7,574 bases of DNA. Source: Candidatus Pelethomonas intestinigallinarum. GTDB lineage: Bacteria; Bacillota; Clostridia; Oscillospirales; Oscillospiraceae. The notes beneath the pieces were generated by a model. The model was not told the origin of the DNA and searched no databases. It worked only from the letters and a program-made list of their open reading frames with translations. The stretch spans positions 1-7,574 of the forward strand of contig DVGP01000196.1 in the NCBI GenBank assembly GCA_018712665.1. Direction: 5' to 3'. The position numbers were made by a program, and so were the translations under genes. Shown here in pieces: positions 6,119-7,574 of this stretch. How positions within the stretch are numbered: the stretch's first letter is position 1; every line of letters starts with the position of its first letter.

Positions 6119-7117
6119 TCAGATCAGCGCGCTGGATCTATCGAACTTGCGGACGATGGCGTTGGCGCTCAGGATGGTGATGCAGCCCACCACCGCCTGG
6201 AACATGGACGCCGCCGAGGTCTGTCCGATGGTTACGCTGGGCGAGTTCAGCATCAGGAAGGTCTGCACGTCCAGCGTGGCCACCCAGGAGGTAAGGGGCT
6301 GGTTGGCGCCCTGGGACACCTGGTAGAACAGGCCGAAGTCGGAGGAGAAGATGTGGCCCACGGAGAGGATGAACATCATAATGATGATGGGCCGCAGGGA
6401 GGGCAGGGTGACGTAGATGGCCTGCTGGAACTTGCTGGCGCCGTCCAGGGAGGCCGCCTCGTACAGGGAGGTGTCGATGCCGGTGATGCTGGCCAGGTAG
6501 ACCACCATGTTGTAGCCCAGGGTCTTCCAGATGTGCATGAAGACCAGAATGAAGGGCCAGTACTTGCCGGTGGTGTACCAGCCGATGTTCTCGCCGCCGA
6601 GGGCCCGGATCAGGGAGTTGAGCAGGCCCTTGTCCGTGACCAGGAAGGCGTAGACGAAGTAGCTGACCACGACCCAGCTCATGAAGTGGGGCATGAACAT
6701 CAGGGTCTGGTAGAACTTGGACTTGCGCTTGCTGTAGATGTTGCTGATGATGATGGCCAGGCCCACGGGCAGGACGATGTCCAGCACGATGAAGACCAGG
6801 TTGTACAAAACGGTGTTGCGGAGGATCATGGGGAAGACGCGGAGGTTGAAGAAGTAGCTGAAGTTGTCGAAGCCCACCCACTCGCTGCTCAGCAGATTGG
6901 ACAAAAATCCCTCACCGCCGGAGATCTTGTAATCCTTGAACGAGATGATGAGTCCGAACATGGGCAGGTAGCAGAAGAGCACATACCAGACGGTAGTGGG
7001 GAGCGCCAGGATCGACAGCTCGGTGTCGTCCCTGGTCCACCTCGCCTTGCCCTTGCGCGTCAACCGGGGCGCAGGCGCCGGTTTCTGGGCCTTTGTCACT
7101 TGTTCCGTTTTTACCAT
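6119..7117 (-). CDS. Carbohydrate ABC transporter permease, LplB type
   Basis: A 332-residue inner-membrane permease, MalF-like partner of the downstream LplC-type protein. A basic, proline-containing N-terminal tail (1-30) precedes hydrophobic segments near 36-60, 100-126, 138-162, 187-210, 243-258 and 303-321. The EAA loop is LYEAASLDGASKFQQA at 218-233, continuing to LP at 238-239. The GLIISFKDYKISGG region (55-68) and the WVGFDNF motif (80-86) are typical of the LplB/YteP subgroup. The ATG at 7117 is the only sensible start, since an in-frame TGA lies four codons upstream. Its ribosome binding site, AGGAAGGGA at 7131-7139, ends 13 bases before the start, which is long; the gap holds a 10-base palindrome. 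First gene of the operon, behind the promoter at 7200-7228. Confidence 0.95.
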   Translation of the reverse strand: MVKTEQVTKAQKPAPAPRLTRKGKARWTRDDTELSILALPTTVWYVLFCYLPMFGLIISFKDYKISGGEGFLSNLLSSEWVGFDNFSYFFNLRVFPMILRNTVLYNLVFIVLDIVLPVGLAIIISNIYSKRKSKFYQTLMFMPHFMSWVVVSYFVYAFLVTDKGLLNSLIRALGGENIGWYTTGKYWPFILVFMHIWKTLGYNMVVYLASITGIDTSLYEAASLDGASKFQQAIYVTLPSLRPIIIMMFILSVGHIFSSDFGLFYQVSQGANQPLTSWVATLDVQTFLMLNSPSVTIGQTSAASMFQAVVGCITILSANAIVRKFDRSSALI

Positions 7118-7119
7118 GG

Positions 7120-7129
7120 TGATCGATCA
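7120..7129. promoter_or_regulatory. Ten-base perfect palindrome between ribosome binding site and start of the first permease
   Basis: TGATCGATCA is its own reverse complement and fills most of the unusually long gap between AGGAAGGGA (7131-7139) and the ATG at 7117. It could be an operator half-set or a small element acting on translation start, but a 10-base palindrome may arise by chance. Confidence 0.35.
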
Positions 7130-7151
7130 TTCCCTTCCTAAATTTTCTGTT

Positions 7152-7172
7152 GTTGGATCACACAAGTCCAAC
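7152..7172 (-). promoter_or_regulatory. Small stem-loop in the permease operon leader
   Basis: GTTGGA (7152-7157) and TCCAAC (7167-7172) are complementary around a nine-base loop. It lies within the predicted leader, between the promoter and the ribosome binding site of the first permease. No U run follows. Six pairs is modest, so the structure is only possible. Confidence 0.35.
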
Positions 7173-7180
7173 TGCGCCGT

Positions 7181-7209
7181 GGGACAGTATTACTTACTTA
7201 TTATATATT
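7181..7209 (+). promoter_or_regulatory. Weak plus-strand promoter candidate overlapping the operon promoter
   Basis: GGGACA (7181-7186, four of six matches) and TATATT (7204-7209, five of six) are spaced by 17 bases. If used, it would give the plus-strand gene a leader of about 250 bases that includes the G+C-rich structure. It overlaps the minus-strand -10 element, so the two would compete. A+T-rich DNA easily yields such matches. Confidence 0.3.
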
Positions 7210-7228
7210 TACGTAACACTTTGGTAAA
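7200..7228 (-). promoter_or_regulatory. Sigma-A-type promoter of the permease-lipoprotein operon
   Basis: On the minus strand TTTACC (7228-7223, four of six matches to TTGACA) lies exactly 17 bases from a perfect TATAAT (7205-7200). Transcription would start near 7193, giving a leader of about 75 bases. The core is overlaid by two dyads: ACTTT-GGT-AAAGT (7218-7230) over the -35 box and TTACGTAA (7209-7216) in the spacer. These are candidate repressor sites. The TTACGTAA dyad has the central CG common in LacI-family operators; no regulator gene is in view to test this. Confidence 0.8.
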
Positions 7229-7285
7229 GTCTAGAAAGGCCACTTTTGTAGTAGGAAAAGGTTACATCGCCTCGGAAGTTTCTTT

Positions 7286-7357
7286 CTTCGGCCGTCGAAA
7301 CAGGTCGATGCGGCGGCGAATCGGGAACTGCCGCCGCCGTCGCCGAAGCTTCGGCCG
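7286..7357. other. Large imperfect G+C-rich stem-loop with a duplicated arm and a 14-base palindrome
   Basis: CTTCGGC (7286-7292) pairs with GCCGAAG (7342-7348). Inside it, GCGGCGGC (7310-7317) pairs with GCCGCCGC (7330-7337), closing a 12-base loop. A second copy of CTTCGGCCG (7349-7357; first copy 7286-7294) abuts the right arm, making GCCGAAGCTTCGGC (7342-7355) a perfect 14-base palindrome. The right arm could therefore pair with either copy. No U run follows on either strand, so it is not an intrinsic terminator. It does not match any riboswitch class I recognise. It may act as RNA leader structure or as protein-binding DNA. Confidence 0.55.
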
Positions 7358-7415
7358 ACAATCGTGGATCGGGAGAAAATGTTTCGTTTCAGCACTAGCT
7401 TTTGCGCCCGCCTTT

Positions 7416-7424
7416 TGCCATAAT
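7416..7424 (+). promoter_or_regulatory. Extended -10 promoter candidate for the plus-strand gene
   Basis: TGCCATAAT fits the extended -10 pattern TGnTATAAT with one mismatch. No good -35 is found 17 bases upstream (TAGCTT). Transcription would begin near 7431, leaving a leader of about 35 bases before the ATG at 7466. This is more economical than the overlapping upstream candidate. Confidence 0.4.
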
Positions 7425-7465
7425 GGTGATACCCATCTGCCAAATGAAAGCGAGGAGAAAAATAT

Positions 7466-7574
7466 ATGCATACACCCATCCATCTGACCGGGCAGCTGCC
7501 CGACCACTGGAAGGAGGCCCTGGCCATCCTGGCGGACGACCTGGGTATGGAGCCGGATGAGGCCGGCGTAGAGA
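7466..7574 (+). CDS. Divergent gene, N-terminal fragment, not firmly identified (possibly a GH20-type hexosaminidase)
   Basis: Only 36 codons are visible before the right edge. The start is ATG 7466, eight bases after a GAGGAG ribosome binding site (7452-7457). The protein begins MHTPIHLTGQLPDHWKEALA, and the visible part ends LGMEPDEAGVE. There is no signal peptide and no helix-turn-helix in view, so nothing supports a regulator. The pattern of a short strand followed by an amphipathic helix (WKEALAILADDLGM) recalls the zincin-like N-terminal domain of some clostridial GH20-type enzymes, which would fit an N-glycan locus, but this is a weak resemblance from memory. Codon use (CTG, GCC, GAC) matches the neighbouring cluster. 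Being divergent and sharing the intergenic region, it may be co-regulated with the importer operon. Confidence 0.7.
   Translation, partial: MHTPIHLTGQLPDHWKEALAILADDLGMEPDEAGVE

Larger units (their letters stand above)
7118..7465. other. Divergent intergenic regulatory region
   Basis: A 348-base gap without a supported gene separates the permease operon from the plus-strand gene. The left half (about 7140-7260) is A+T-rich and holds the operon promoter with dyads over its core. The middle (about 7270-7360) is strikingly G+C-rich and palindromic. The right end returns to mixed composition with an extended -10 element and the ribosome binding site of the plus-strand gene. Open frames across it in other phases lack ribosome binding sites or protein-like composition and look like chance frames. 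Listed separately are the individual elements. Confidence 0.8.

Noticed and set aside
5115..7141. Plus-strand open frames opposite the two permeases (5115-5708, 5733-6326, 6080-7141)
   Set aside because: Low-complexity His/Gln/Asp/Gly-rich translations in antisense register to real permeases with EAA loops; no start context.
7444..7457. Possible catabolite-control (cre) site ATGAAAGCG next to the plus-strand ribosome binding site
   Set aside because: Only the left half fits the consensus; the right half (AGGAG) does not, and it is the ribosome binding site of the gene.
6996..7527. Open frames across the divergent intergenic region on both strands (6996-7487 plus; 7231-7527 and 7262-7507 minus)
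   Set aside because: Arg/Ser/Cys-rich translations without domains or plausible ribosome binding sites; they run through promoters and start sites of better-supported genes.
1..7574. CRISPR array, tRNA, rRNA, insertion sequence, attachment site or toxin-antitoxin genes
   Set aside because: I looked for regular spaced repeats, tRNA-like cloverleaves, transposase motifs and terminal inverted repeats and saw none.

Overview
The window is G+C-rich by eye (not counted). It carries one tightly packed minus-strand gene cluster of glycan uptake and hydrolysis, and the first codons of a divergent plus-strand gene. Three things point to a high-G+C gut-type Clostridia, perhaps Oscillospiraceae/Ruminococcaceae: a lipoprotein signal with a Firmicutes-style lipobox, strong GGAGG ribosome binding sites, and LplB/LplC-type permeases with no ATPase encoded beside them. 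The taxonomic placement is inference from style; there is no marker gene.

Layout in the direction of transcription of the main cluster (right to left): a sigma-A-like promoter at 7200-7228; LplB-type permease (6119-7117); LplC/YtcP-type permease (5148-6095); a G+C-rich intercistronic stem-loop (5103-5126); a sugar-binding lipoprotein with a DUF3502-like C-terminus and an unusual Ala/Asp tail (3476-5068); a canonical intrinsic terminator with a six-U run (3393-3435); a leader with a second strong hairpin (3328-3360); a full-length GH38 alpha-mannosidase of the long Ams1/MAN2C1 type (134-3280); another G+C-rich stem-loop (97-125); and the first 24 codons of a GH3 glycosidase (1-74, runs off the left edge).

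To the right, a 348-base intergenic region (7118-7465) separates this cluster from a plus-strand gene starting at 7466, of which only 36 codons are seen. The region holds overlapping promoter candidates, several dyads around the core promoter, and a large imperfect G+C-rich stem-loop with a duplicated arm.

Working model: the lipoprotein captures a mannose-containing oligosaccharide (N-glycan fragment or alpha-mannan product) outside the cell. The two permeases, powered by a shared ATPase encoded elsewhere, import it, and the cytoplasmic GH38 and GH3 enzymes trim it. The terminator after the lipoprotein gene would make the transporter more abundant than the enzymes. The gene families are ordinary. 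The regulatory architecture (attenuating terminator, paired intercistronic hairpins, structured divergent intergenic region) and the lipoprotein's C-terminal tail are the parts worth a second look. I see no clear sign of a wholly new system.
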